Positions 1 to 9,199 of a stretch of 64,000 nucleotides of DNA are shown here, piece by piece. Below the pieces are notes generated by a model. The model worked only from the letters and a program-made list of their open reading frames with translations, did not search any database and was not told the origin of the DNA. How positions within the stretch are numbered: position 1 is the first letter of the stretch; every line of letters starts with the position of its first letter. Where the stretch lies: the NCBI RefSeq assembly GCF_020614375.1, contig NZ_CP085327.1, positions 1,194,823 to 1,258,822 of the forward strand, written 5' to 3'. This stretch comes from Haladaptatus salinisoli. GTDB lineage: Archaea; Halobacteriota; Halobacteria; Halobacteriales; Haladaptataceae. Position numbers and translations under genes: made by a program.

Positions 1-2713
1 CCGCGTCGTCCTCGGCGGCCTCGTCGAGGCCGCGCCGGAGGTCTCGCAACTGCCGGAACTCCGCGGTTCGGAACGAACCGGTGGAGGAGTTCAGCAGGAA
101 AAAGCGCGTCCCCTCGCGGTCGAACGAGTACCGCGTCTCGTCGAACGCGGCCCTGAAGTTCGAGAGGTCGTCCGGGCCGACGCGCTCGTGGTTGCCCGGG
201 ATGTAGTAGACGGGCAGCGCGTCGCCGACCTCCTCGCGGAGGATTCGCCGGGCGAACTCGAAGTCCCGAGGGTAGCCCGTGTCCACGAAGTCGCCCGCGA
301 TGACGAGGAACTCGGGATCGGCCGCCACGATTTCCCGGAGGGTTCGCCGCGCCAATTTCACGGTGAGACCGTCCGGGTCGTCGGCGACGAACTGGCTGTC
401 GGCCATCACCGCGAACGTCCAGCGGTCGTCGTCGAGCGCGTCGTTCTCGACGACGAGGGGGTCGCGGCGGGTCGGTCGTTCGGGTACCGAAACCGGCGGG
501 GTCACCTTCACCGTCAGGTCGTCGAACGCCAGACTGCCCGCGTACTGCTGGTCGGACGACGCCTCTACCGGGTAGAAGTGCGAGAACCGAAGGGGGTACT
601 CGACGCCCGCCGGAACGGTCGCTTCGAGGTGTTTCCACCCCGTCCAATCGACGCTGTAGGTGAAATCGAGGCGGTGTGCGACCCCGGCCGCGTCGGTGAC
701 GACGCCCCGCAACCACGCGCCATTCCCGTCGCCCTTGACCCAGAGTCCGATGCGCTGCGGTTCGCCGGGGAGGTCGATCTTCGACTCGGCCCTGGCGTAC
801 ACCGCCCGCGTGGCGGTCGTCGTGGTGAAATCGTAGTCGAGTTTCAGTCCCTTCCCGGAGCGTCCCTCGACGAACGACATCGACCCCTCGACTTCGCTCG
901 GATAGCGCATGAACCACCACGCCGACGGGTCCTCGAAGCCGGAGACCCGTTCGGTCGTCAGCCCGACCGCCACGGGGAGGTACGCCTCCTCGCCGAGCAC
1001 GGAGGCGGTCACGAGCGTCGAACCGCTCTCCCCGGTCGACGCGACGCGGAACGTCCCCTCGTCGGTCGGTTCGACCGTCACGAGCGACTCGTCGTAGTCG
1101 AGCGACACGTCCCGCGGCTCCACCGGGGCCGCGTACCCGCGGGCGTCGAACCCGAGCACCGCGAACGTCGCCGAATCCCCGGGCGCGAGTCCGAGTCGCT
1201 CGGCGTCGGTCTCGACCCGCCGCAGTTCGTCGAGGACGCGGAGTCGGGTCGTCCCCGCCGCACCCCGCCGACGGACGACGACCTCGCCGGCGCCCGACTT
1301 CCGAGCGGCGAACCGCCCGTCGTCGTCGAACCGGCCGAGTTTCGCGGGGACCGCCCGCCAGCGTCGAGGCGTCGCGTCGACCGGGGCGTACGTCTCGTCG
1401 TGCCCGTTCGCCTCGAACCGCCTCGAGAGCCCCGGGAAGACGCGGCGGGTGTTCTCGCCGTCGAGCGAGGGGGTCACGCGGAAGCCGTCGAGGGTGCCGC
1501 TGCCGGCAGCGGTCGTCAGCCCCAGCCCGTTCGAGACCGGACGTTCCGAACCGTCGGAGGGGTCGTTCCGCACGCGGACGCCCGCCTCGCCCGGTTCGCG
1601 CGCGACGACGGTCGAGGAGCCGCCGCCGTCGAGGTTGAGCGCGTCGCTCGCGCCGAACTCCCGCATGGCCTCGCCGAGTTCGCGGAGGGTCGCGCCGCGG
1701 CTGTCGCGCTGGCGACCGTCGACGACGAGCAGGTACAGCGTCGTTCCGTCCGCGGAGACGCCCGCGGCGGTTCGCGGTTCGAGTCGGTCGTCGTCGAGGC
1801 CGGCGAGGAGTTCGCCGTCGCGGAGCAGCCGCGTTCCGCCGCCCACCGCCGCTCGGAGGGGCGAGTCGGCGTCGGTCCTCGGAGCGTAATTGATCGAGAC
1901 GGGATCCCCCTTCGAGAGCGCCGACAGCGCGTCCGCACCCGCGCCGCGGCCGACGAGCGCGGACGCTCCCCCCGGAATCGCGCCGTCGCCGACCGGGGAC
2001 GGTTCCGACGCGACGACGCCGTCGCGGACGAGCACCTCGACCGTCCCCGGGCGGGCGGCGTCGCCCCAGAGCGGCGTGTAGAGGCCGACGCCGTCCGCCG
2101 GAATCGACGGCTGGTTCAGCGCCGCCAACCGGAGGGTTCCGTCCGGCAGTCCGACGCGACCGTCGAGCGCGACGCGCGCGATGCGGGCGAGACCGTCGCG
2201 GCCGACGGCGACCGCGTTCTCCCGACCGGGCGCGGGCGACGACCGAAGTCGGCCGGCACCGACTTCGGCCCCGACCGGCGCGTCGGTGTTTCCGATGTCG
2301 AAGAAGTCGCCGTTGACGCCCGCGACGACGTCCTCCGCTTCGGCGAGGTTCGACACCGTCTCCCTGCTCGTGACGCCCGGCGAGAGGAGCGTCGCGTCGT
2401 TCGACCCCTCGTCGAGCGCCGCCGCGAGGAGGTCGCATTCGAGCCACCCGCGTTCGGTGAGGCGGGTGAACGATCGGAGTTCGACGCCGGGGGCGACGGG
2501 CGTCGAATCCCGCTCGACGACGATGGCGTCGTCCGCGACCGCCGAGAGCGTCGCGTCCCCTATCTCGCCGAGGTCGCTCGTGAACCGGTCCGCGTCCGAC
2601 GCGCCCGCGATTCCGGACGTCGCCGCCGCGCTCAGGGAAATCGTGGCGCCGAGGCCCTTGAGGTAGTCCCGTCTCGATTCCGATACCGGCTTTCGATCAG
2701 TTTTTCGAGGCAT
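1..2713 (-). CDS. Tat-exported phosphodiester glycosidase (NAGPA) / calcineurin-like metallophosphatase, 3' end cut by window
   Basis: The gene reads leftward off the window edge, so at least 904 residues are present and the C-terminus is missing. The ATG at 2713 gives a Tat signal (SRRDYLKGLG). Residues about 55-410 form a phosphodiester glycosidase (NAGPA/DUF2233-type) domain, with the ALNLDGGGSSTVV signature near residue 360. A beta-sandwich-like middle follows. From about residue 765 there is a metallophosphatase with MADSQF, AGDFVD (about 807) and PGNHER (about 838). Such enzymes act outside the membrane on sugar-1-phosphodiesters or exopolysaccharide. Fusion of the two hydrolases suggests stepwise cleavage of a phosphodiester-linked surface glycan. 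The family assignments are firm; the substrate is inferred. No same-strand partner lies upstream. Confidence 0.85.
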   Translation of the reverse strand, partial: MPRKTDRKPVSESRRDYLKGLGATISLSAAATSGIAGASDADRFTSDLGEIGDATLSAVADDAIVVERDSTPVAPGVELRSFTRLTERGWLECDLLAAALDEGSNDATLLSPGVTSRETVSNLAEAEDVVAGVNGDFFDIGNTDAPVGAEVGAGRLRSSPAPGRENAVAVGRDGLARIARVALDGRVGLPDGTLRLAALNQPSIPADGVGLYTPLWGDAARPGTVEVLVRDGVVASEPSPVGDGAIPGGASALVGRGAGADALSALSKGDPVSINYAPRTDADSPLRAAVGGGTRLLRDGELLAGLDDDRLEPRTAAGVSADGTTLYLLVVDGRQRDSRGATLRELGEAMREFGASDALNLDGGGSSTVVAREPGEAGVRVRNDPSDGSERPVSNGLGLTTAAGSGTLDGFRVTPSLDGENTRRVFPGLSRRFEANGHDETYAPVDATPRRWRAVPAKLGRFDDDGRFAARKSGAGEVVVRRRGAAGTTRLRVLDELRRVETDAERLGLAPGDSATFAVLGFDARGYAAPVEPRDVSLDYDESLVTVEPTDEGTFRVASTGESGSTLVTASVLGEEAYLPVAVGLTTERVSGFEDPSAWWFMRYPSEVEGSMSFVEGRSGKGLKLDYDFTTTTATRAVYARAESKIDLPGEPQRIGLWVKGDGNGAWLRGVVTDAAGVAHRLDFTYSVDWTGWKHLEATVPAGVEYPLRFSHFYPVEASSDQQYAGSLAFDDLTVKVTPPVSVPERPTRRDPLVVENDALDDDRWTFAVMADSQFVADDPDGLTVKLARRTLREIVAADPEFLVIAGDFVDTGYPRDFEFARRILREEVGDALPVYYIPGNHERVGPDDLSNFRAAFDETRYSFDREGTRFFLLNSSTGSFRTAEFRQLRDLRRGLDEAAEDDA

Positions 2714-2906
2714 CTCGGTATGGTATACCCTCACACCAACTTAATATTATCTTTCTAACGTGTTCGTTGATCACTTTGGTTCGAGAACTGAACCCTCTGC
2801 GACGTTCTCACGCCGGGTAAACCGTACCGCCTCGGAGAAGGAAGTTCCGCGCAGAGGGATCGCAATCCGTCGCCGACTCACTCGACGACACCCGCGACGA
2901 GGCGGG

Positions 2907-3626
2907 TCAGTCCGCGTCGGCTATCGCGTTCCGGAGGGTGCCGACGTCCTCGTACCATATTTCGACCTCCTCGCCGGGTTGGACGAGGCCGGGGTTGGCG
3001 GGGCTGCCGAACGAGACGACGTCGCCCGGTCGGAACGTGTACCGCTCCGAGAGGAACGCGACGACCTCGCGCGGGGAGAACAGCATCTCCGAGGTGTTCG
3101 CCTCCTGTCTGCGCTCGCCGCCGACGTGGGTCGTCATGTCGAGGTCGTCGGGATCCGCGTCCGTCTCTATCCACGGTCCGAGGGGTCCCGACCCGTCGAA
3201 CGCCTTTCGGGCGGTTCGTCCGTCCTGGTCGAGCGCGTCGAGGTCGTTCAGTATCGTGTACCCCCGGACGGCGTCGTCCACCTCGTCGACGGCGAGGTTC
3301 GAACACCGGTCGTCGATGACCGCGGCGAGTTCGCCGGCGTAGGTCAGTTCGCTCGTCCACGAGGGGTACGGTATCGCCGCCCCGTGGGGGCGCACCGAGA
3401 CGGGGGGTTTGATGAACCAGTCGGGGCGCTCCGGTCGTTCGTACCCCATCTGGTCGTTCGTGGTCGCGTAGTTCCGCCCGACGCAGTACAGCGCCGACGG
3501 TTCGCACGGGGCGAGCAGTTCGGCGTCCTCGCCGACGGCGTAGGACGCCCCGTCGACGGTCACCGCTCCGTCCTCGTACTCGCCGGTCAACACGCCGTCC
3601 GCGGTGCGGATTCGTGCCAGACGCAT
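2907..3626 (-). CDS. fumarylacetoacetate hydrolase (FAH) family protein
   Basis: 239 residues from ATG 3626, the usual size for a single-domain FAH protein; the longer open frame upstream looks non-coding. FAH-fold motifs are visible in order: YCVGRNYATT near residue 50, the metal-site stretch TYAGELAAVI, YTILNDLDALDQ, and KAFDGSGPLGPWI. Family members are metal-dependent hydrolases or decarboxylases of 2-oxo acids (acylpyruvases, 2-hydroxyhepta-2,4-diene-dioate isomerases). The substrate cannot be told from sequence. It is divergent from the carotenoid oxygenase gene at 3772, with about 145 bp between them. Confidence 0.85.
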   Translation of the reverse strand: MRLARIRTADGVLTGEYEDGAVTVDGASYAVGEDAELLAPCEPSALYCVGRNYATTNDQMGYERPERPDWFIKPPVSVRPHGAAIPYPSWTSELTYAGELAAVIDDRCSNLAVDEVDDAVRGYTILNDLDALDQDGRTARKAFDGSGPLGPWIETDADPDDLDMTTHVGGERRQEANTSEMLFSPREVVAFLSERYTFRPGDVVSFGSPANPGLVQPGEEVEIWYEDVGTLRNAIADAD

Positions 3627-3734
3627 GCGTCGAAGCACTCGGAGGAGCCGTCTATCTCTTTCGATGCCGCCACCGCGACCCCCGCTCCGGTCGGCGTCCG
3701 AGACGGCGTCGGGCGAGACGGCGTCCGGCCCGGC

Positions 3735-3744
3735 AGTTTTTGTA
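3735..3744 (+). promoter_or_regulatory. probable TATA element of the carotenoid oxygenase gene
   Basis: The AT-rich stretch AGTTTTTGTA lies in otherwise GC-rich sequence about 28-37 nt upstream of ATG 3772. That spacing fits a nearly leaderless haloarchaeal transcript. Confidence 0.4.
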
Positions 3745-3771
3745 CCGTCCGCCCGATTGGGCGTTCGACCG

Positions 3772-5199
3772 ATGCCGGCGTACAGTCCCGGGTTTCGCTC
3801 CCTCGACGCCGAACGCGACGGACTCGAACTCGCGGTCGAAGGCGAGATACCGGCGTGGCTCTCGGGGTCGCTCGTCCGCAACGGCCCCGCGATGTTCGAG
3901 GTCGGGGGCCGCCGCGTCGAGCACTGGTTCGACGGGCTGGCGATGCTCCACAAGTTCCGCTTCGCCGACGGCGACGTCGTCTACAGCAATCGGTTCCTGC
4001 GAACCGACGCCTACCGGAAGGCGGTCGAGGAGGGGACGCTGTCGAACCAGTTCGCGACGTCCGGCGGCTATCTGGAGCGACTCCGCTCGTTCGTCGGGAA
4101 GCCGACGGACAACGCGAACGTGAACGTCGCCAGACTCGACGGCGAGTACGTGGCGCTGACCGAGACGCCGCGGCGCGTTCGGTTCGACCCGGAGACGCTG
4201 TCCGCCCGGGGCGACCTCGCCTACGAGGACGACCTCGCGGGCCACCACGTCACCGCCCACCTCCAGCACGACCGGGAGGCGGGCGAGACGGTCGGCTACA
4301 TGACCGAGTTCGGCCGCCGGAACCGGTACCACGTCTACGGCGTTCCCGACGACCGACCCGAGCGCGTCCCCCTCGCGTCCGTCGAGGTGGACCGACCGGC
4401 GTACCTCCACAGCTTCGCGCTCACGCCCCGGCACGTCGTGCTCGTCGAACCGCCGTACGTCGTGAATCCGCTTCGATTCCTCCTGCCCGGCGGCGGCGGG
4501 TTCGTCGACCACTTCGAGTGGCGACCGGAGCGTGGCACCCGGTTCCTCGTGTTCGACCGGTCGTCGGGCGAGCGAGTCGCCGAACCGAGAACGAACCCGT
4601 TTTTCTTCTTCCACACCGTCAACGCGTTCGAATCGGACGACGGGGTCGTCGTCGACCTCGTCGCGTACGACGACGCCGCCATCGTGGACGACCTCTTCAT
4701 GGCCGCGGTCGAGGGAGGGTCGGGCGCGTCGCGGGACGCCGAACCCTTCCCGAACGCGGCCGAAGGGGTGCTGGCGCGATTTCGGGTTCCGCTCGACGGC
4801 GGCGAAGTCGAGCGACGGACGACGTACCGCGGACTCGAACTGCCGCGCGTCGCCCCGGCGGCGCGCACGCGCCCCTATCGGTACGCCTACGGGCAGGCGA
4901 CGGGGCGTCGAGGGGGGAACGGACTGGCGAAAGTCGACGTCGAGACGGGGGAGTCGCGGGAGTGGTGGGGGGAGGCGAAGTACGCCGGCGAGCCGATCTT
5001 CGTGCCCGACCCCGAGACGGAGGGGACGTCCGACGAGGACCGCGGCGTCGTCCTCGCGCCCGTCCTCGACGTCGAGACCGAGCGATCGATGCTGCTGGTC
5101 CTCGACGGCGAAACGTTCGCCGAGCGCGGGCGGGCGCACGTTCCGCACCACATCCCGTTCGGATTCCACGGCGAGTTCTTCCCCGAGGTGACGTCGTAG
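3772..5199 (+). CDS. carotenoid oxygenase (RPE65/CCD family)
   Basis: 475 residues from ATG 3772. The N-terminus FRSLDAERD ... GSLVRNGPAMFEVG ... HWFDGLAMLHKF is typical of the carotenoid cleavage dioxygenase seven-bladed propeller, and GHHVTAHLQHD, YLHSFALTPRHVVL, FFHTVNAFE and the terminal FGFHGEFFPE supply the histidines expected for the single Fe(II) site. These enzymes split conjugated carotenoid double bonds to apocarotenals. In haloarchaea a product could be retinal or a C50/C40 fragment, but the substrate is not readable. The gene converges on the FabH-like gene, whose stop is 29 nt away. Confidence 0.88.
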   Translation: MPAYSPGFRSLDAERDGLELAVEGEIPAWLSGSLVRNGPAMFEVGGRRVEHWFDGLAMLHKFRFADGDVVYSNRFLRTDAYRKAVEEGTLSNQFATSGGYLERLRSFVGKPTDNANVNVARLDGEYVALTETPRRVRFDPETLSARGDLAYEDDLAGHHVTAHLQHDREAGETVGYMTEFGRRNRYHVYGVPDDRPERVPLASVEVDRPAYLHSFALTPRHVVLVEPPYVVNPLRFLLPGGGGFVDHFEWRPERGTRFLVFDRSSGERVAEPRTNPFFFFHTVNAFESDDGVVVDLVAYDDAAIVDDLFMAAVEGGSGASRDAEPFPNAAEGVLARFRVPLDGGEVERRTTYRGLELPRVAPAARTRPYRYAYGQATGRRGGNGLAKVDVETGESREWWGEAKYAGEPIFVPDPETEGTSDEDRGVVLAPVLDVETERSMLLVLDGETFAERGRAHVPHHIPFGFHGEFFPEVTS

Positions 5200-5228
5200 A
5201 ATCGGCCGGTTCCGGCGACGGGTCGCGG

Positions 5229-6233
5229 TCAGCCGCGCCAGTCGAGCACCGTCGCCGCCCACGTGTAGCCGGTTCCGGCGGCGAGGAAACAGACCACGTC
5301 GCCGGGTTCGACCAGCCCCTCCCGAAGTCCGGCGTCCAGCGCGAGCGCCTGGTCGACGCTCTGGACGTGGCCGAACTCGTCCAGATAGTAACTGCGCGCG
5401 CCGAGTTTCGAACGGAGCAGTTCGTGGAACGACCGCTTCGTGTGGGTGAGCGCGACGAAGTCGAGGTCGTCGCGTCCGTAGCCGGACCGTTCGAGGGCGT
5501 CGTCCGCGACCGAGAGGAAGTTCGAGAGGCTGGCGTCCGCCAGTCGCTCTTTCATCCCCTCCGGGTCGGGCACGTCGAGCGCGTGAAGCCCCGCGTCGAC
5601 CGTGGCGCGACTCGGCGGGTTGCGCGACCCGCCCGCGGGCATCACCACGTCCTCCGAGAAACCGCCGTCGGTCACGGCCGCGCTCTCGCGGACGGTCGCC
5701 AGCGGGTCGTCCGGGTCGGCCTCCAGCACCATCGCGCACGCTCCGCTGCCGAAGTTGAACATGAACGACGAGTCCTCGTTCGCGTAGTCCACGAGGTCCT
5801 CCTCGCGGCTCGCCGAGACGAGCAGGATTCGTTCGGGGCGGTCGGCGACGAGCGTCGCCTTGGCCTGGCGGAGCGCGACGGGCGCGCCGGCGCAGAGCGC
5901 GTAGCTCTCGCTGGCGAACGCGCCGTCGGTCCCGAGCCGCTCCGCGACGTTCGCGGCGGCGCTCCAGACGACGTAGTCCTTGTACTCGCTCCCGTGATAG
6001 AGCACGGCGTCCAGTTCGGTCGCCTCGATTCCGGCGTCGGCGAGCGCGTCCTCGGCGGCAGCGACGCACATGTCCGTGACGTGGTCCTCCTCCGGGTGAC
6101 AGACGCGCTTCTCCCGGACGCCCATCTTCTCCACGACGACCGCCTCGGGGACGCCGCTTCGTCGGGCTATCTCCTCGCCCGAGACGGTCTCGTCGGGGAG
6201 GTAGAGTCCGTATCCCGCGAGTCCGACCGTCAC
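5229..6233 (-). CDS. FabH-like ketoacyl synthase III family (thiolase fold) enzyme
   Basis: 334 residues. The GTG start at 6233 overlaps the livM stop as GTGA, so it is translationally coupled as the last gene of the Liv operon. The fold follows KAS III: N-terminal GYGLYLPDETV, nucleophile Cys in YALCAGAPVAL, His in FVALTHTKRSFH, and C-terminal AAGTGYTWAATVL. Where FabH has the catalytic Asn in a GNTS motif, this protein reads FGHVQSVDQAL, so the triad appears to be Cys-His-His. Relatives condense or transfer acyl groups from CoA or ACP. Archaea lack a standard ACP fatty-acid synthase, so acyl-CoA substrates are more likely. The exact reaction is unknown. Confidence 0.82.
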   Translation of the reverse strand: MTVGLAGYGLYLPDETVSGEEIARRSGVPEAVVVEKMGVREKRVCHPEEDHVTDMCVAAAEDALADAGIEATELDAVLYHGSEYKDYVVWSAAANVAERLGTDGAFASESYALCAGAPVALRQAKATLVADRPERILLVSASREEDLVDYANEDSSFMFNFGSGACAMVLEADPDDPLATVRESAAVTDGGFSEDVVMPAGGSRNPPSRATVDAGLHALDVPDPEGMKERLADASLSNFLSVADDALERSGYGRDDLDFVALTHTKRSFHELLRSKLGARSYYLDEFGHVQSVDQALALDAGLREGLVEPGDVVCFLAAGTGYTWAATVLDWRG

Positions 6234-7504
6234 CGGTACCTCCGGAGACGCGCGGGGAGTTCTTTCGCCACGCGACCGCCGAGTCGGTCCCGGAGCGTGC
6301 CGAGCAGCCCGTTCGGGACGAACAGGACGAACAGCACGAACAGGGCCCCGACGTAGAGGCTGGCGTGGCCGTTCAGGAACGTCTCGATGGCCTGCTGGAC
6401 GGTCATTCCGTTGAATATCTCGGTGCTCATCGTGCCCTCGCCGAGGTGGGTTCGAAGGTAGGGGAGGAGACCCCCTCCCTCGCCCGATTTCGAGAGGAAC
6501 TCCCGAACCGTCTCGTCGAACAGGTGGCCGAAAAGCGGGCCGGCGAGCGTGCCGAATCCGCCGATGATGGACGCCAGCAGGGCGTCGCCCGCCACGAGGA
6601 AGTGGAACGACTCGTCGGGCGAGACGGTTCGTTGGTAGCCCGCCAACAGCCCGCCCGCGATGCCGGCGAAGAAGGCGCTGATGGCGAACGCGCCGAGTTT
6701 GTAGCGGAAGGTGTCGTACCCGACCGCGACGGCGCGCTCCTCGTTCTCGCGGATGGCTACCATCACCCGACCGAAGGGCGAGTGGATGATTCGCTGCATG
6801 GCGAAGTAGCAGACCAGCACGACGAGGCCGACCATGTAGTAGGACACCTCGGTCCGGCCGAGGTGGACGAAACCCACCGACACCTCGTCGCCGGTCAGCG
6901 ATCCGATCGCCAGATTCAGCGCGTCCACGCCCGGCACCCCGACGTCGAGTCCCGACGACCCGCCGAGAAAGACGCCGTCGCGGGGGTTCGACCCGACGTA
7001 GTCCCAGCCGCGGACGAACACGTACAGCACCTGCGCGAAGCCGAGGGTTATCATGGCGAAGTAGACGCCCGCGAGTCGGAACGAGACGACGCCGATGGCC
7101 AGCGCGAGCAGGGCGGCGACGAGCGCACCCAACGGGAGCGACACCATGAAGGGCGTCGTCTCGGGGACGAGCGGGATCTTCCCGTTCGTCACGAGGACGA
7201 CGAAGTACGCGCCGGTCCCGAAGAACGCGGCGTGGCCGAACGAGAGGTACCCCGTGTAGCCGCTCACGAAGTCGAACGACATGGCGAACAGGCCGAAGTA
7301 GAGCACCACGATCATCGTCTCGACCTGCGGGAGAACGGTCACCGCCTCCGTCCCGAACGGCGAGTTCTGCAACACCGTGTAGAGGCCGGGGTAGGCCGCG
7401 AGGAAGGCGATGACCGCGAGGTGAACCGCGTGGTCGCGGGCGTACTCCGCGACCCACGAGTCCGCCGTCTCCGCCGCGACCGACGACTCGGTTTCGGTGC
7501 TAAT
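6230..7504 (-). CDS. livM: branched-chain-type ABC transporter permease LivM, ATT start
   Basis: 424 residues if translation begins at ATT 7504. It is a multi-spanning permease with the LivM signature GYTGYLSFGHAAFFGTGAY and the loop GRVMVAIRENEERA. No ATG, GTG or TTG occurs in frame between the upstream in-frame TGA inside livH and a GTG at 7375, and starting at 7375 would remove the first hydrophobic helix. GGAGGTG lies 7 nt before the ATT, an ideal Shine-Dalgarno, and the ATT overlaps the livH stop (ATTAG). The N-terminus then reads MSTETESS, typical of haloarchaea. The partner permease is livH. It moves small organic anions or amino acids across the membrane. Confidence 0.88.
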   Translation of the reverse strand: MSTETESSVAAETADSWVAEYARDHAVHLAVIAFLAAYPGLYTVLQNSPFGTEAVTVLPQVETMIVVLYFGLFAMSFDFVSGYTGYLSFGHAAFFGTGAYFVVLVTNGKIPLVPETTPFMVSLPLGALVAALLALAIGVVSFRLAGVYFAMITLGFAQVLYVFVRGWDYVGSNPRDGVFLGGSSGLDVGVPGVDALNLAIGSLTGDEVSVGFVHLGRTEVSYYMVGLVVLVCYFAMQRIIHSPFGRVMVAIRENEERAVAVGYDTFRYKLGAFAISAFFAGIAGGLLAGYQRTVSPDESFHFLVAGDALLASIIGGFGTLAGPLFGHLFDETVREFLSKSGEGGGLLPYLRTHLGEGTMSTEIFNGMTVQQAIETFLNGHASLYVGALFVLFVLFVPNGLLGTLRDRLGGRVAKELPARLRRYR

Positions 7505-8504
7505 GGCCGCCCACCTCCTCGACGCCGAACAGTCCCCGGGGCCGCAGGACGAGCACGACCACGAGAATGAGGAAGACGGTCATCTCCGGCAGGCCCGCGA
7601 AGTCGATGGCGTTGACGAACCACCACGACATCGCGGCGTCCACCAGGCCGACGAGGAGCGCGGCGACCACGGTTCCCCGGAAGGTTCCGAGACCGCCGAC
7701 GATGACGACCACGAACGCGGGAAGCAGCGTCTCCGACGCGACGGGGACGCTCGCGCCCCACTTCGGGTCCCACATCAGCAACACGCCGGCGACGCCCGCC
7801 AGTCCGGTGCCGAGCGCGAAGACGACGGTGAACACCCGGCGAACGTCGATGCCGAGCGCCTGCGTCATCTCGGCGTCCTCGCTCCCGGCGCGGATGACGA
7901 GACCGTACCGCGTTCGGGTGAGGAACGCCCAGATGCCGGCGACCGTCAGCACGCCGAACGCGATTTCGAACAGCGCGAGACCGCTCGCCGATATCGGCCC
8001 GATGCCGACCCGGGTCGTCAGGAACGCCGGTTTCGTGCCGAACGCGGCCTGCCAGTCGCTCTGCGGTTGCAGGCCGTAGAACAGGACGACGATTCGGGCG
8101 AGTTCGTCCAGCACGAGCGTCAGCCCGAACGTGAGCAGTATCTGGTATATCGGCGGGCGGTCGTACAGTCGGCGGATGAGGCCGACCTCGACCGCGGTGC
8201 CGAGCGCTGCCAACGCGGCGAACGCGACGACCACGGCGACGAAGAACGCCGCGAGTTGGGTGACCGCCCCGGACGCCGCGAGCGCGACGACGAGCAGGCC
8301 GCCGAGGTAGGCCCCGAGCATCGTCAGCGAACCGTGGGCGAAGTTCAGCACGCCCATCAGGCCGAAGATGAGCGTCAGCCCGCTCGCTATCATCACGTAC
8401 AGCGCGGCCTTGGCGAGTCCGTCGACGACCACCGACGCGAGGGTCGAGGGGCGGACGAACTCCCCCAGTGCGGCCCCGAGTCCGGCGAGAACGACGCCCG
8501 TCAT
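7500..8504 (-). CDS. livH: branched-chain-type ABC transporter permease LivH
   Basis: 334 residues, strongly hydrophobic with about eight membrane spans. The LivH/LivM-family signatures LTLIFGLMGVLNFAHG near residue 45 and RAGSEDAEMTQALGID in the cytoplasmic loop are clear. The ATG at 8504 overlaps the livF stop as ATGA. It forms the membrane channel with LivM. In this operon it probably serves the carboxylate or amino-acid substrate recognised by the lipoprotein at 9968. Confidence 0.92.
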   Translation of the reverse strand: MTGVVLAGLGAALGEFVRPSTLASVVVDGLAKAALYVMIASGLTLIFGLMGVLNFAHGSLTMLGAYLGGLLVVALAASGAVTQLAAFFVAVVVAFAALAALGTAVEVGLIRRLYDRPPIYQILLTFGLTLVLDELARIVVLFYGLQPQSDWQAAFGTKPAFLTTRVGIGPISASGLALFEIAFGVLTVAGIWAFLTRTRYGLVIRAGSEDAEMTQALGIDVRRVFTVVFALGTGLAGVAGVLLMWDPKWGASVPVASETLLPAFVVVIVGGLGTFRGTVVAALLVGLVDAAMSWWFVNAIDFAGLPEMTVFLILVVVLVLRPRGLFGVEEVGGH

Positions 8505-9199
8505 GCGGACAGATACCTCCGGAGGCGGTCGTCGTCCGCCGAGACGCCGTCCGCGTTCCCCTCGTCGACGACGCGACCGTTGTCGAGGACGTAGAACCGG
8601 TCCGCGAGGTCGAACGCCAGCGGGAGGTTCTGCTCGACCAGCAGGAGCGTCGTGTCGGCGGCCGCCTCGGACAGCGCCTCGGCGACCGCCTCGACGGCGA
8701 GCGGGGCGAGTCCCTCGCTCGGTTCGTCCACCAGCAGTATCTCGTTCTCGCCGACGAGGCCGCGGGCCAGCGCGAGCATCTGCTGTTGCCCGCCGCTCAG
8801 GTTCCCGGCGTCGCGCGAGCGGTGCTCCCGCAGGTCGGGAAACGTCTCGAAGGCGAGTTCGAGGGCGGCGGCCTCGTCGTTTCCGTCGGGCACCGCGACG
8901 CGGACGTTCTCCTCGACCGATAGCTGGGTGAAGACGCGGCGCTCCTCGGGAATCCAGCCGACGCCCATCGCCGCGACCTCGTGGGTTCGTTTGCCGACCA
9001 GTTCCGTCCCGCGGAACCGAACGCTCCCGGTTCTGGGCGGCGTCAGTTGGAGGACGGTTCGGAGCGTCGTCGTCTTGCCGACGCCGTTCCGCCCGACGAG
9101 GGCGACCACCTCGCCCGACTCGATCTCCATCGAGACGCCCTCCAGCACGTGGCTCTCGCCGTAGTACGTGTGGACGTCTTCGACGGCGAGGAGGCTCAC
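8501..9199 (-). CDS. livF: branched-chain-type ABC transporter ATPase LivF
   Basis: 232 residues from GTG 9199, which overlaps the livG stop as GTGA. ABC ATPase motifs: Walker A GRNGVGKTTT near residue 38, Q-loop region GWIPEERRVFTQLSVEENV, signature LSGGQQQMLALARGL, Walker B ILLVDEPSEGLAP, and the switch region LLVEQN. Length and the IPEERRVF stretch are typical of LivF. It pairs with LivG to power LivHM. Confidence 0.93.
   Translation of the reverse strand: MSLLAVEDVHTYYGESHVLEGVSMEIESGEVVALVGRNGVGKTTTLRTVLQLTPPRTGSVRFRGTELVGKRTHEVAAMGVGWIPEERRVFTQLSVEENVRVAVPDGNDEAAALELAFETFPDLREHRSRDAGNLSGGQQQMLALARGLVGENEILLVDEPSEGLAPLAVEAVAEALSEAAADTTLLLVEQNLPLAFDLADRFYVLDNGRVVDEGNADGVSADDDRLRRYLSA

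Noticed and set aside
188..6356. Very long plus-strand open frames across 188-2758 and 2760-6356
   Set aside because: They are shadows of minus-strand genes in GC-rich DNA (few stop codons), with Arg/Val-rich translations, no known motifs and no sensible start.
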